NCBI GenBank assembly: GCA_945827785.1 | Contig: CALZOR010000010.1 | Location: 1-39,991, forward strand | Source of the DNA: an uncultured Bacteroidales bacterium | GTDB lineage: Bacteria; Bacteroidota; Bacteroidia; Bacteroidales; UBA932 | DNA: 39,991 nucleotides | Direction: 5' to 3' | In this document: piece by piece, positions 16,474 through 25,330 of the stretch | Position numbering within the stretch: position 1 is the first letter of the stretch | Layout of the letters: each line of letters opens with the position of its first letter | Translations under genes and position numbers: made by a program | Notes under the pieces: generated by a model | Told to the model about the DNA's origin: nothing | Database searches by the model: none | What the model saw: the letters and a program-made list of their open reading frames with translations, nothing else

Positions 16474-17745
16474 TTAATAAATTGTATTCAACACTTTTCT
16501 TGCATCCCTTATAATGTCACGTTCTCCGTCAACCATCCTGTTCTTCATTATCCACCGTCCGTTGCACATGAGGGAATCTATGCAATCGCTATGTGCCGAA
16601 TAAATGAAATTTGCAAGAGTCGGAGCAGTTGAAATGAAATTCCAGTTGTCAATGTCCACAAGCATCAAATCTGCAATCCTCCCGACCTCCAGGCTTCCGC
16701 TGTTTAGTCCGAGAGCCCTTGCTCCGTTGGAAGTGCCTGTCGCAAAAAGCTCATTCAGAGGCATTGCAGTTGCATCTTCCCTCCATGCTTTCTGAACCAT
16801 TGCAGCAGTCTTCATTGCCTCAAGCATGTCAAGATTGTTCGAAGAACCGCAGCCGTCCGTACCAAGGCAGACATTTGCTCCGGCGTCACGCAACTCGTTG
16901 TACCTGAAGCGGTAGCCGGAAGTGAGCTTGAGGTTTGAATTTATGTTATGTACACAATTCACTCCATGGCGGCCAAGGATTTCCACATCCTTGTCAGACA
17001 GCCACAGAGAATGGGCTGCAATCACGTCCGGGCTGAAGAATCCGAGGCTCTCAAGATATTCCACGGGCGTCATTCCGTTATGGGCAGCCTTGCAATCAAG
17101 CACCTCCTTCTCCGTTTCGCTCAGATGGACATGCAGCTTAAGCCCGTGTTCTGCAGCAAAGCCGGCAGCCCAGACAATGGCTTCCTCACAGACTGAATAT
17201 ATGGCATGGACAGATATCACGAACTGGGATTTCTCAGGCCATTTAAGCGACTCCTCATAATGTCTGATACATTCCCTTATCTGGATTTTTGATTCTGCAG
17301 GATTCATCCTGTCGCAAAGGACATAGGACAAGACCGGTCTTATTCCCATTTCAAGAGCAGCCTTTCGTGCCTGGGGCATGTGCCAGTACTGGTCGTTGAA
17401 TGTCGCAGTACCTGTTTTTATCATCTCCAGGCAGGCCAGCCTGGTGGCATAATAGACATATTCCGGAGTTATCCCGGACTCAATCTGCCATATCCTTGCA
17501 AGCCATTCATGGAAATTGATATCCTCACCTACCCCTCTCATCATGGACATTGCCGCATGCGTGTGCATATTTATAAATGAAGGAAGAACTGCCTTCGACG
17601 AGCAATCGACCGTTTCATATTTTTCAGCCGGGGACGGGAATGTTCCCGGGACCGAGGGAGTTATCCCGGCAATGATGCCGTCATGGATATATATGTCAAC
17701 CCTCCTGTCTTCAAACAACGCATTTTTCAGTAAAATATCATTCAT
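16474..17745 (-). CDS. Amidohydrolase, 5'-methylthioadenosine/S-adenosylhomocysteine deaminase-like
   Basis: The protein has 423 residues from the ATG at 17745; an in-frame GTG at 17751 is an alternative start. It is a TIM-barrel metal hydrolase of the ATZ/TRZ/MtaD group. Metal and catalytic motifs are [28 protein letters not shown] and [14 protein letters not shown]. Family members deaminate adenosine-type or chlorinated triazine compounds. The MTA/SAH deaminase call rests on overall motif pattern and on the downstream nucleoside phosphorylase; other deaminase substrates are possible. Both genes are read from one minus-strand promoter region shared back to back with the ferredoxin oxidoreductase operon. 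Confidence 0.85.
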   Translation of the reverse strand: MNDILLKNALFEDRRVDIYIHDGIIAGITPSVPGTFPSPAEKYETVDCSSKAVLPSFINMHTHAAMSMMRGVGEDINFHEWLARIWQIESGITPEYVYYATRLACLEMIKTGTATFNDQYWHMPQARKAALEMGIRPVLSYVLCDRMNPAESKIQIRECIRHYEESLKWPEKSQFVISVHAIYSVCEEAIVWAAGFAAEHGLKLHVHLSETEKEVLDCKAAHNGMTPVEYLESLGFFSPDVIAAHSLWLSDKDVEILGRHGVNCVHNINSNLKLTSGYRFRYNELRDAGANVCLGTDGCGSSNNLDMLEAMKTAAMVQKAWREDATAMPLNELFATGTSNGARALGLNSGSLEVGRIADLMLVDIDNWNFISTAPTLANFIYSAHSDCIDSLMCNGRWIMKNRMVDGERDIIRDARKVLNTIY

Positions 17746-17798
17746 AATCACATCATTTCCGCCATCCGCGGATTTTCATTTTCACTTGATAAGTGTTC

Positions 17799-17806
17799 CA
17801 AAGTTA
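17799..17806 (-). promoter_or_regulatory. Putative -7 box for the deaminase-phosphorylase pair
   Basis: The minus strand reads TAACTTTG, with a TTTG 22 nt further upstream (complement of 17829-17832). It lies about 55 nt before the ATG at 17745. Confidence 0.5.
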
Positions 17807-17849
17807 GCATAAAAATTTATAAAGTATTCAAAAATCCAATTGTTTTGTT

Positions 17850-17857
17850 TATTTTTG
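17850..17857 (+). promoter_or_regulatory. Putative -7 box for the 2-oxoacid:ferredoxin oxidoreductase operon
   Basis: TATTTTTG matches TAnnTTTG about 78 nt before the first ATG. A correctly spaced -33 element is not clear, so this is a weaker call. Confidence 0.4.
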
Positions 17858-17934
17858 GAACAAATTTGAGCGTGATTCTCACATATTGGAACAGGCTCGG
17901 AGACATAAATCATTAACAACCAACATTTCACGAT

Positions 17935-18153
17935 ATGGCATTCAAAGGAGCTATTGACATTGACAAGGAAAAATGCAAAGGATGTGCAGTCTGCGTGGCA
18001 AATTGCCCTACCGCCAGCATTCAGTTGTCGAAAATGGTCAATAATAAAGGTTACCATTATGCCGAAATGGTTGGAGAAGGATGCATCGGCTGCAGCAGCT
18101 GCGCGATTGTATGTCCGGACTCCGTAATTTCGGTTTACCGTATAAAAATCTGA
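17935..18153 (+). CDS. 2-oxoacid:ferredoxin oxidoreductase delta subunit, 2[4Fe-4S] ferredoxin
   Basis: The 72-residue protein has two complete CxxCxxCxxxC(P) motifs: Cys14, 17, 20, 24 and Cys50, 53, 56, 60. It would carry electrons from the catalytic subunits to external ferredoxin. It is the first gene of a four-gene operon in the order delta-alpha-beta-gamma, with 4 bp to the next gene. It contains no oxygen-tolerance features, in line with an anaerobic host. Confidence 0.95.
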   Translation: MAFKGAIDIDKEKCKGCAVCVANCPTASIQLSKMVNNKGYHYAEMVGEGCIGCSSCAIVCPDSVISVYRIKI

Positions 18154-18157
18154 GGAT

Positions 18158-19240
18158 ATGGCAGAAAAAATTCTATTGAAAGGAAATGAAGCGATTGCCA
18201 TATCGGCGATTCGCAACGGGATTGATGGATACTTCGGCTACCCCATCACTCCTCAGTCAGAGGTAATGGAGACACTCATGAAGGAAAGGCCATGGCTTAC
18301 GACCGGCATGGTGGTGCTCCAGGCAGAAAGCGAGACTTCATCTATCAACATGGTTTACGGCGGAGCAGCCAGCGGCAAGAAGGTTATGACAAGTTCCTCT
18401 TCGCCCGGGATTAGCCTCATGTGCGAGGGCATCAGCTACCTTGCCGGAGCAGAACTGCCATGCGTGATTGTGGACTGCCAGAGGGGCGGTCCTGGACTTG
18501 GAACCATACAGCCGAGCCAGAGCGATTACAACCAGGTTGTCAAGGGTGGCGGACATGGAGATTACAGGAACATAGTGCTCGCCCCTGCTTCGGCTCAGGA
18601 CATGTATGATTTCGTGGATCTCGGATTCGACCTTGCGTTCAGGTACCGCAATCCTGTCGTCATCCTTGCCGACGGAATTGTCGGGCAGATGATGGAGAAA
18701 GTGGAACTGCGTCCTGAAAAACCGCGAAGGAGCCAGGAAGAGGTCATCTCGGATGCACCATGGGCTGCTGTCGGGAAACCATCCTCAAGGGAAAGGAACA
18801 TCATAACTTCCCTTTCACTCGAAGCTGATGTTCAGGAAAAGTTCAACCACAAGCTCCAGGAGAAATACGACCTGATTCAGGAAAAAGAAGTACGGTACGA
18901 GACCTACAGAGTCGAAGATGCCGAATACCTTTTTGTAGCATTCGGCTGCTCATCAAGGATATGCGAGGCAGCTACGGACCTTCTGAGAGAAGAAGGATAC
19001 AAAGTCGGGATGCTCCGTCCCGTAACCCTTTTCCCGTTCCCGGCAAAAGTTGTTTCCGACATGGCGGACAAGGTAAGAAGCATGATGAGCATCGAACTGA
19101 ATCTCGGACAGATGGTCGATGACGTACGTCTGGCTGCCAATGGCAAATGTCCTGTCGGCTTCTACGGCAGGCAGGGAGGAAACATTTTCACTCCGGATGA
19201 GATTGCCGAGGCTTTCAAAAAATTCAATAATTTCGAATAA
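18158..19240 (+). CDS. 2-oxoacid:ferredoxin oxidoreductase alpha subunit (KorA/VorB type)
   Basis: This 360-residue subunit opens with KGNEAIAISAIRNGIDGYFG and YPITPQSEVME, the signature of the pyrimidine-binding domain in multi-subunit 2-oxoacid:ferredoxin oxidoreductases. The C-terminal domain II (VAFGCSSRICEAATDLLREE, LFPFP, ELNLGQM) is also present. With the beta, gamma and delta subunits it forms an enzyme that decarboxylates a 2-oxoacid to an acyl-CoA and reduces ferredoxin. 2-Oxoglutarate or branched-chain oxoacids are the usual candidates for this subunit order; the sequence does not decide between them. Confidence 0.93.
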   Translation: MAEKILLKGNEAIAISAIRNGIDGYFGYPITPQSEVMETLMKERPWLTTGMVVLQAESETSSINMVYGGAASGKKVMTSSSSPGISLMCEGISYLAGAELPCVIVDCQRGGPGLGTIQPSQSDYNQVVKGGGHGDYRNIVLAPASAQDMYDFVDLGFDLAFRYRNPVVILADGIVGQMMEKVELRPEKPRRSQEEVISDAPWAAVGKPSSRERNIITSLSLEADVQEKFNHKLQEKYDLIQEKEVRYETYRVEDAEYLFVAFGCSSRICEAATDLLREEGYKVGMLRPVTLFPFPAKVVSDMADKVRSMMSIELNLGQMVDDVRLAANGKCPVGFYGRQGGNIFTPDEIAEAFKKFNNFE

Positions 19241-19249
19241 ATCAGGGAT

Positions 19250-20023
19250 ATGAATATAGAAGACATCAAAAAACCGGAGAATCTGGTTTACAGCAAGACT
19301 CCTCTGCTCACGGATGCAGTTATGCATTACTGCCCGGGTTGTTCGCATGGGGTTGTGCACAAGCTTGTAGCAGAAGTCATCGAGGAGATGGGAATACAGG
19401 ATAAAACGGTGGGAATCAGCCCTGTAGGATGTTCAGTATTTGCTTATAACTACATTGACATCGACTGGCAGCAGGCCGCACATGGAAGGGCCCCGGCGCT
19501 TGCGACTGCGGTAAAGAGGCTAAATCCCGAAAAATATGTGTTCACATATCAGGGAGACGGAGACCTCTGTTCCATCGGAACTGCCGAGATCATACATGCA
19601 TGCGCCAGAGGAGAGAACATACTTGTCATCTTCATCAACAACGGCATCTACGGCATGACCGGAGGCCAGATGGCACCGACCACCCTGCTGGGCATGAAAA
19701 CGTCAACCACGCCTTATGGACGTGACGCAAAACTCAACGGTTTCCCTATGGTAATCGCTCCGATGATTGCCGAGCTTGACGGTACTGCATACATCACAAG
19801 GCAGTCGGTACATACGGCCGCAGCTGCACGAAAAGCTAAGGCAGCCATCCGTAAAGGGCTGGAATACAGCGTAAAAGGAGTGGGGCTCTCTTTTGTGGAA
19901 ATTGTTGCGACATGCAATTCCGGATGGAAGCTTTCCCCTGTGGAAGCCAACAGATGGATGGTGGAGAACATGTTCCCGAAATATCCGATTGGAGACATCA
20001 AGGATGTCTTGAAAGACAAATAG
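19250..20023 (+). CDS. 2-oxoacid:ferredoxin oxidoreductase beta subunit (TPP-binding)
   Basis: The 257-residue subunit has CPGCSHG at 28-34, the TPP/Mg motif GDGD at 102-105 and NNGIYGMTGGQ from Asn130, as in KorB-type subunits. It binds the thiamin pyrophosphate cofactor, which links it to the thiamin uptake locus at the start of the window. It lies 9 bp after the alpha gene and 20 bp before gamma. Confidence 0.94.
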   Translation: MNIEDIKKPENLVYSKTPLLTDAVMHYCPGCSHGVVHKLVAEVIEEMGIQDKTVGISPVGCSVFAYNYIDIDWQQAAHGRAPALATAVKRLNPEKYVFTYQGDGDLCSIGTAEIIHACARGENILVIFINNGIYGMTGGQMAPTTLLGMKTSTTPYGRDAKLNGFPMVIAPMIAELDGTAYITRQSVHTAAAARKAKAAIRKGLEYSVKGVGLSFVEIVATCNSGWKLSPVEANRWMVENMFPKYPIGDIKDVLKDK

Positions 20024-20043
20024 GACATAATAAACAGTCAATC

Positions 20044-20589
20044 ATGAAAGAAGAAATCATAATAGCAGGCTTCGGCGGTCAGGGAGTTCTGTCCATGGGC
20101 AAAATCCTGGCATACTGCGCCATCATGCAGGACATGGAAGTGACATGGATGCCTTCATACGGTCCGGAAATGCGAGGCGGGACTGCAAATGTCTGCGTGA
20201 TAATCAGTGACAGAAAGATCAGTTCACCTATTGTCACCAGATATGACACGGCCATAGTTCTGAACCAGCAGTCACTCGACAAATTCGAGCAGACGGTGAA
20301 ACCTGGAGGGCTTCTCATCTACGACCCTAACGGAGTGATTCATACTCCGACGCGGAAAGACATCAGGATATGCAGGATTGATGCAATCGAGGTTGCAGCC
20401 AGGGTAGGCAATCCAAAAGTCTATAACATGGCCGTCATGGGTGCTTTCCTGAAGATGAAACCTGTCATTTCGCTTGACAATGTTGACAAGGGACTGGCAA
20501 AGTGCATTCCTGCAAGGTACAGCGACCTTATCAGCCTCAACAGACGTGCAATCGACGAGGGAATGGATGCGGTTGTTGAAATAGGATAG
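20044..20589 (+). CDS. 2-oxoacid:ferredoxin oxidoreductase gamma subunit
   Basis: I start at the ATG at 20044 (MKEEIIIAGFGGQGVLSMGK), giving 181 residues. The frame stays open upstream, but that part overlaps the beta gene and has no family similarity. GFGGQGV (9-15), SYGPEMRGGTA and NMAVMGAFL are standard gamma-domain motifs. It closes the four-gene operon. No strong terminator is visible before the next promoter. Confidence 0.94.
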   Translation: MKEEIIIAGFGGQGVLSMGKILAYCAIMQDMEVTWMPSYGPEMRGGTANVCVIISDRKISSPIVTRYDTAIVLNQQSLDKFEQTVKPGGLLIYDPNGVIHTPTRKDIRICRIDAIEVAARVGNPKVYNMAVMGAFLKMKPVISLDNVDKGLAKCIPARYSDLISLNRRAIDEGMDAVVEIG

Positions 20590-20638
20590 TCCGTTTCCGG
20601 AATTTTTCAGTATAGCTGCGCTGTTTTTGCAAATTTAT

Positions 20639-20669
20639 TTTGTGAAATCAGCGCAGTTTGTTATTTTTG
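20639..20669 (+). promoter_or_regulatory. Bacteroidota promoter upstream of the coiled-coil/zapA genes
   Basis: TTTG (20639-20642), exactly 19 nt of spacer, then TATTTTTG (20662-20669) match the -33/-7 consensus very well. Transcription would start near 20677, about 18 nt before the ATG at 20695. This is the best-formed promoter in the window. Confidence 0.65.
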
Positions 20670-20694
20670 CAAAGTAGGTTTTAATTGTCAGGGA

Positions 20695-20967
20695 ATGCTT
20701 GAAACTGTAAAGCAACAGGTTGTACGGCTGATTGCCGCATATGAGTCCGAAAAACAGAAATGTGAGAGAATCAGTTCTGAGCTGGAGCAGTCAAAATTAC
20801 TGAACAGTGCCTACGAAAAGCGCATATCTGAATTGGAAAGACAGATAGATAATATGAAGCTGAAGGATGCCTTCCTGGCAAGTGGAGATGGTAATGCTGA
20901 AGCAAAGAGGAAGATTGACAGTGTCATAAAGGAAATCGACAGGTGCATTTCGTTGATAGAGGGTTGA
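20695..20967 (+). CDS. Small coiled-coil protein upstream of zapA, possibly ZapB-like
   Basis: A 90-residue, highly charged protein with heptad patterning over about residues 5-55 (VKQQVVRLIAAYESEKQKCE, then ISELERQIDNMKLKD) and a second helix at the end. It lacks any signal, membrane segment or catalytic motif. It lies 1 bp before zapA under a good promoter. Size, coiled coil and neighbour suggest a cell-division role like ZapB, which bridges ZapA in E. coli. That is inference from context; I see no direct homology proof. Confidence 0.75.
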   Translation: MLETVKQQVVRLIAAYESEKQKCERISSELEQSKLLNSAYEKRISELERQIDNMKLKDAFLASGDGNAEAKRKIDSVIKEIDRCISLIEG

Positions 20968-20968
20968 T

Positions 20969-21262
20969 ATGGGACAGAATATTGAAATATTCATCGCGGG
21001 GAAATCGTTCCGCTTTCAGGTGTCCCAGGAGCAGGAGGAAATAATGAGAAAGGCTGCTGTCGAAATCAATTCCAGAATAAAGTTCTGGCAGGACAAGTTT
21101 CCTGAAAAGACTTTGACGGAAATCCTGTCAATCATTGCTCTTAAGTCGGGGATGACCAACATCGCACTGAAAAACGGAATAGGAAAAATCGAGGCCGAGG
21201 AAAAGAAACTGGCCGGAGAGCTTGAAAATTATCTTGAAAATATTGAGAAAAACAGCCGTTAG
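20969..21262 (+). CDS. zapA: Cell division protein ZapA
   Basis: The 97-residue protein begins with a beta hairpin IEIFIAGKSFRFQVSQEQEE followed by KAAVEINSRIKFWQDKFPEK and a C-terminal helix (EAEEKKLAGELENYLENIEK), the ZapA layout. ZapA crosslinks FtsZ filaments at the division site. Its last codons and TAG stop (GCCGTTAG, 21255-21262) are also one arm of the outer stem of the following RNA. Confidence 0.9.
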   Translation: MGQNIEIFIAGKSFRFQVSQEQEEIMRKAAVEINSRIKFWQDKFPEKTLTEILSIIALKSGMTNIALKNGIGKIEAEEKKLAGELENYLENIEKNSR

Positions 21263-21451
21263 TTACTTAATTTGCTGAAATCAACACTATTTAAGTAACC
21301 GAGTGTACTCGAAAGGGAAAGACGGACCTATGTGACCCTCAGGGGGATTCCGCTTTGCGGGACGGAGGATGTCTGAACCGGTTTTTCGGAGCTCAAATCT
21401 TATTTTATAAGATTTTCTGACAAACAGACTAACGGCTTTTTTTAAAATACA
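21263..21451 (+). ncRNA. Structured non-coding RNA between zapA and rny, candidate 6S RNA
   Basis: This non-coding stretch is rich in paired segments. GTTACTTAA (21262-21270) pairs with TTAAGTAAC (21291-21299). CGAGT/ACTCG follows at about 21300-21311. A TTCCGC/GCGGGA hairpin is near 21348-21362. AAATCTTAT/ATAAGATTT lies near 21395-21415. The outermost arms are GCCGTTAG (21255-21262) and CTAACGGC (21428-21435), the latter followed by T7. A near-miss -7 box TTAATTTG at 21267-21274 could drive a start near 21281. Size and position next to zapA fit 6S RNA, which regulates RNA polymerase and lies by zapA in other bacteria. I did not verify the 6S consensus, and the exact ends are uncertain. Confidence 0.55.
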
Positions 21452-21454
21452 GTC

Positions 21455-21500
21455 TGCCGGAATGCGCTCATGCATTCCGGCATTATTTATTGCTTTTGCC
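21455..21500 (+). terminator. Strong hairpin/terminator between the ncRNA and rny
   Basis: A perfect 11-bp stem TGCCGGAATGC (21455-21465) / GCATTCCGGCA (21472-21482) is followed by a T-rich stretch TTATTTATTGCTTTT. It can end the ncRNA or act as a partial terminator before rny. Confidence 0.7.
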
Positions 21501-21537
21501 CAGGAAGAAATTGATAAAACAACTAAACCATATATAT

Positions 21538-23079
21538 ATGACAGTATTATACTACATTTTATCGGCAGTTCTGGGAGCAGTCATTGCTCTTGGTTCATAC
21601 ATAGCTGTCCGCAGAATACTTCTGAAAGGACAGAAGGAGGAAATCATCAAGAAAGCAGAAATCGAAGCTGAAGGCATCAAGAAAGAGAAAATCTTTCAGG
21701 CCAAGGAAAAATTCCTCCAGCTCAAAAGCGAGCATGAGCAGTACATCAACGAGAAAAACAATCAGATCCGTGACATTGAGAGCCGTCTGAAACAGAAGGA
21801 AAACACTCTGAATCAGCAGAATTCCGAGCTTGGTCGCAAGCAGAAGGAAGCAGATGCAATCAGGGAATCCCTGAAGAATCAGGTTGAGCTCGCAAACAAG
21901 AAATGCGAAGAGTACGACAAGCTCCGCGCCGATGCCATCAGGCAGATTGAAGAAATCGCAGGCATGACAGCAGCCGAAGCAAAGAACCAGCTCTTGGACA
22001 ATATGAAGGCAGAGGCAAGAAGCCAGGCTCAGTCTTATATCAATGACGTAATGGATGAAGCAAGGCTCACTGCAAGCAAGGAGGCCAAACGTATTGTAAT
22101 CAACACAATACAGCGTACTGCATCTGAGACTGCAATCGAAAATGCCGTCACGGTATTCCACATCGACAGCGACGAGATAAAGGGCCGCATCATAGGAAGG
22201 GAAGGAAGGAACATCAGGGCCCTCGAGGCTGCTACCGGAGTTGAGATTGTAGTTGACGACACTCCTGAGGCAATCCTGCTTTCTGCATTCGACCCTGTAA
22301 GAAGGGAAGTTGCCCGTCTGGCCTTGCATCAGCTCGTGATTGACGGACGTATTCACCCTGCACGCATTGAGGAAGTGGTTGCAAAAGTCCAGAAACAGCT
22401 CGAGGATGAGATTATGGAAACCGGCAAGAGGACATGCATCGACCTCGGCATCCATGGAATGCACATCGAGCTTGTGAAACTCATCGGAAGGATGAAATAC
22501 CGTTCATCTTATGGACAGAACCTTCTCCAGCATGCACGTGAGGTTGCAAACATCTGTGCTACAATGGCTTCAGAGCTCGGTCTCAATCCAAAGACCGCCA
22601 AGAGGGCCGGACTGCTCCATGATATCGGAAAAGTTTCTGACGAGGATCCTGAGCTTCCGCATGCAATTCTCGGTATGAAGCTCGCTGAGAAATACAAGGA
22701 GAAACCTGAGGTCTGCAACGCAATCGGTGCCCACCATGAGGAAATAGAAATGACTTCAATCATTTCCCCTCTTGTTATGGTCGGTGACGCCATTTCGGGC
22801 GCCCGTCCTGGTGCAAGACGCGAGGTCATAGAGTCGTACATCAAGAGACTCAAGGACATGGAAAACATCGCCCAGTCTTATCCGGGAGTTACCAAGACCT
22901 ATGCAATCCAGGCAGGTCGTGAACTCAGGGTAATTGTCGGGGCAGACCAGGTTACCGATCAGGAAGCTGAGAACCTCTCAAGCGAAATTGCAAAGAAGAT
23001 CCAGGAAGAGATGGTATATCCGGGACAGGTAAAGATTACTGTCATCAGGGAAACCAGATCTGTCGCATTTGCAAAATAA
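21538..23079 (+). CDS. rny: Ribonuclease Y
   Basis: I use the ATG at 21538 ([20 protein letters not shown]), giving 513 residues. The frame extends upstream to a TTG, but that part overlaps the hairpin region. The protein has an N-terminal membrane helix, a long charged coiled coil (about 30-170), a KH domain with [15 protein letters not shown] near 215, and an HD domain with LLHDIGK near 360. RNase Y is a membrane-bound endonuclease that begins mRNA decay. Length and domain order are standard. DsbD follows 21 bp downstream. Confidence 0.97.
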   Translation: MTVLYYILSAVLGAVIALGSYIAVRRILLKGQKEEIIKKAEIEAEGIKKEKIFQAKEKFLQLKSEHEQYINEKNNQIRDIESRLKQKENTLNQQNSELGRKQKEADAIRESLKNQVELANKKCEEYDKLRADAIRQIEEIAGMTAAEAKNQLLDNMKAEARSQAQSYINDVMDEARLTASKEAKRIVINTIQRTASETAIENAVTVFHIDSDEIKGRIIGREGRNIRALEAATGVEIVVDDTPEAILLSAFDPVRREVARLALHQLVIDGRIHPARIEEVVAKVQKQLEDEIMETGKRTCIDLGIHGMHIELVKLIGRMKYRSSYGQNLLQHAREVANICATMASELGLNPKTAKRAGLLHDIGKVSDEDPELPHAILGMKLAEKYKEKPEVCNAIGAHHEEIEMTSIISPLVMVGDAISGARPGARREVIESYIKRLKDMENIAQSYPGVTKTYAIQAGRELRVIVGADQVTDQEAENLSSEIAKKIQEEMVYPGQVKITVIRETRSVAFAK

Positions 23080-23100
23080 TACATTACAGTTCAAATACTT

Positions 23101-25059
23101 ATGAAGTTATTAAAGAAAATGACCTTTATTGCGGCACTCCTTGTGGGTGTCGCAACTTATGCGCAGCCGGCCGGGAACTCCACTCTGGTGACCTGGACAA
23201 GCGAGGTCAATGCCAAAGAAGGGGATGTTCTTCAGATTCTCTTCACCGGCAAGATTGCTTCCGGCTACCACACCTATTCTCTTACGGACGAGTTCTCCCC
23301 TACCGAGATTCTCGATGCTGAATTCACCGGATGCCATGCCAGCGGGGACGTCTATCTTATCGGCACTCCGGTCAAGGAAGATGACGGATTCGGCGGAACT
23401 ATGGAATGCTTCTATGACCAGATTCAGATTGCCCAGGATGTTGTGCTGGATGCGGAAACCGGTTCATTCAAGGGAAGCATATACACTAATGCCTGCAACG
23501 AAGGCAGCTGCAAACCTGAATATCACGATTTCAACATCAGCCTTCCGGGCGATGCAGCCAAGTCTTCAGAGACGGTAATTGCTTCATCTCCAAACAAATC
23601 AGAGGGAGGCTCAATCTGGGCACTAATCCTCGAGGCAATTCTCTGGGGCTTTGCAATGCTCCTTACTCCATGCGTCTTCCCTATGGTTCCGATGACAGTT
23701 TCTTTCTTCATGAAAGGTTCATCAAGCCCGGCTCAGGGACGTTTCAAGGCGCTTATGTACGGCTTTTTCATAGTCGTTCTCTATACTGTTCCGATTTCGC
23801 TCATTATCCTGATAACGAGAATTGTGGGTGGAGATGCCGTGACTGCGGACATTTTCAACTGGCTTGCTACGCACTGGCTGCCAAACCTCATTTTCTTCAT
23901 CGTGTTCATGATTTTTGCAGCTTCTTTCTTCGGTGCATTTGAAATCGTTCTGCCTCAATCACTTGTAAACAAGAGCGACCAGGGAGCAAGCAAAGGCGGC
24001 CTCCTCGGAATTTTCTTTATGGCGCTCACACTGGTGCTCGTTTCATTCTCCTGCACGGGTCCGATTGTCGGAACGGTGCTCATCAAGTCAACTCAGGGAG
24101 AGTTCTGGACTCCAATGGTCACCATGCTTGCCTTCTCGCTTGCATTTGCACTGCCGTTCACCATTCTCGCTCTCTTCCCTTCCCTTCTGAAGAAGTTCAA
24201 ACAGAGCGGCGGCGGATGGCTCAACTCAGTGAAGGTCGTGCTCGGTTTCATAGAGATTGCGCTTGGCCTCAAGTTCCTGAGCGTTGCTGACCAGACCTAC
24301 CACTGGGGCATACTCGACAGGGAGGTTTACCTTGCAATCTGGATTGTGGTATTCACCCTTCTGGGACTTTACCTGCTTGGAAAGATTCGCTTTGCGAACG
24401 ACGAGCCTGTAGAACATCTTACCGTGAAGAGACTTGCACTGGCAATCGGAGTGTTCTCGTTCGTGGTATATATGATTCCGGGGATGTTCGGTGCGCCACT
24501 TAAAGCGCTTTCCGGCTACCTGCCTCCTATCACGACTCAGGACTTTGTAATCGGTCAGGGAAGCGTTTCCAGCCAGGCTTCCGCTTCCGCCTCAACAGGA
24601 AGCACCGGTGAGCGTTACGGTCTTCACCTCCCTCTCGGACTTGAGGGCTATTTCACTCTGGAAGAAGGCCTTGCAGCTGCTAAGGCTGAGGGCAAACCTG
24701 TATTCGTGGACATCACAGGCCATGGTTGCGTCAACTGCCGTGAGATGGAGTCCAGGGTATGGAGCGACCCGACAGTCCTGAACATGCTGAAGAATGACTT
24801 TGTGATTGTTGCCCTTTATACTGACGACAAGAGCAAGTTGGATGAGAAGGACTGGGTAACAGCAGAAAATGGAGATGTTTACAAGCAGCTTGGAAGGGCC
24901 AACTCATACATTGTACGCACAAGGTTCAATGTGAATGCCCAGCCAAACTACGTGCTCCTCTCCCCTGACGGTGAACAGCTCGTTCCTACCCGCGGATATG
25001 ACCTCGATATCCCCGGCTTTGTAGCCTTCCTTCAGAGCGGTCTTGACGCAATGAAATAG
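23101..25059 (+). CDS. dsbD: Thiol:disulfide interchange protein DsbD
   Basis: The 652-residue protein carries reducing power from the cytoplasm to the periplasm. A signal peptide ends at TYA with Gln22 as the next residue. The N-terminal DsbD-alpha-type domain has Cys132 and Cys137 (ACNEGSC). The central membrane part has the conserved cysteines Cys191 (TPCVFPMVPM) and Cys318 (FSCTGPIVG). The C-terminal thioredoxin domain has the redox pair CVNC (Cys543, Cys546). All three cysteine pairs needed for the relay are therefore present. The cobalamin riboswitch of the next operon begins right after the stop. Confidence 0.96.
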   Translation: MKLLKKMTFIAALLVGVATYAQPAGNSTLVTWTSEVNAKEGDVLQILFTGKIASGYHTYSLTDEFSPTEILDAEFTGCHASGDVYLIGTPVKEDDGFGGTMECFYDQIQIAQDVVLDAETGSFKGSIYTNACNEGSCKPEYHDFNISLPGDAAKSSETVIASSPNKSEGGSIWALILEAILWGFAMLLTPCVFPMVPMTVSFFMKGSSSPAQGRFKALMYGFFIVVLYTVPISLIILITRIVGGDAVTADIFNWLATHWLPNLIFFIVFMIFAASFFGAFEIVLPQSLVNKSDQGASKGGLLGIFFMALTLVLVSFSCTGPIVGTVLIKSTQGEFWTPMVTMLAFSLAFALPFTILALFPSLLKKFKQSGGGWLNSVKVVLGFIEIALGLKFLSVADQTYHWGILDREVYLAIWIVVFTLLGLYLLGKIRFANDEPVEHLTVKRLALAIGVFSFVVYMIPGMFGAPLKALSGYLPPITTQDFVIGQGSVSSQASASASTGSTGERYGLHLPLGLEGYFTLEEGLAAAKAEGKPVFVDITGHGCVNCREMESRVWSDPTVLNMLKNDFVIVALYTDDKSKLDEKDWVTAENGDVYKQLGRANSYIVRTRFNVNAQPNYVLLSPDGEQLVPTRGYDLDIPGFVAFLQSGLDAMK

Positions 25060-25073
25060 TTTTTATACCTTTG
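25043..25073 (+). promoter_or_regulatory. Putative promoter of the B12 uptake operon
   Basis: TTG (25043-25045) and TACCTTTG (25066-25073) are 20 nt apart and match the Bacteroidota -33/-7 pattern. The box overlaps the end of dsbD and its downstream edge, and transcription would begin near 25080 at the start of the riboswitch. Confidence 0.55.
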
Positions 25074-25075
25074 CA

Positions 25076-25278
25076 TCGGTTTATGGTGACCGGAGGGGTT
25101 TCGCCCGGTCCGGTTGAAAAGGGAACCCGGTGAAAATCCGGGACTGTGCCCGCAGCTGTAAGTCCTGTGCCTCGTGTGAGGCGCTTCTTTGCATTCTTGC
25201 CACTGTCTCCATGTTTGCTCCATTTGGACAAACTTGACGGGAAGGCGCATCGGAGCGGATGAGTCAGAAGACCTGCCA
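25076..25278 (+). promoter_or_regulatory. Cobalamin riboswitch
   Basis: The leader has the ordered conserved blocks of the adenosylcobalamin aptamer: GAAAAGGGAA, CCGGTGAAAATCCGGG, CTGTGCCCGCAGCTGTAAG, GCCACTG, GGGAAGGCGC and GGATGAGTCAGAAGACCTGC, the last being the B12 box. Binding of cobalamin should shut down the receptor operon. GAAGACCTG in the B12 box (25267-25275) is exactly complementary to CAGGTCTTC at 25309-25317, 13 nt before the start codon. This suggests an alternative pairing that switches translation or elongation. Confidence 0.95.
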
Positions 25279-25330
25279 TAGGCAATGTTTCACAAAAAGG
25301 CCCGGGGCCAGGTCTTCAGTGTCAGATGCA

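Noticed and set aside
19912..20043. 44-codon N-terminal extension of the gamma subunit
   Set aside because: It overlaps the end of the beta gene in another frame and has no family similarity; MKEEIIIAGFGGQG is the normal start.
21595..22464. 289-codon open frame on the minus strand
   Set aside because: Antisense to the coiled-coil part of RNase Y; the Leu/Phe/Cys-rich composition comes from the complement of Lys/Glu codons.
25259..25330. 24-codon N-terminal extension of the B12 receptor
   Set aside because: These codons are the B12 box and expression platform of the riboswitch and do not look like a signal peptide.
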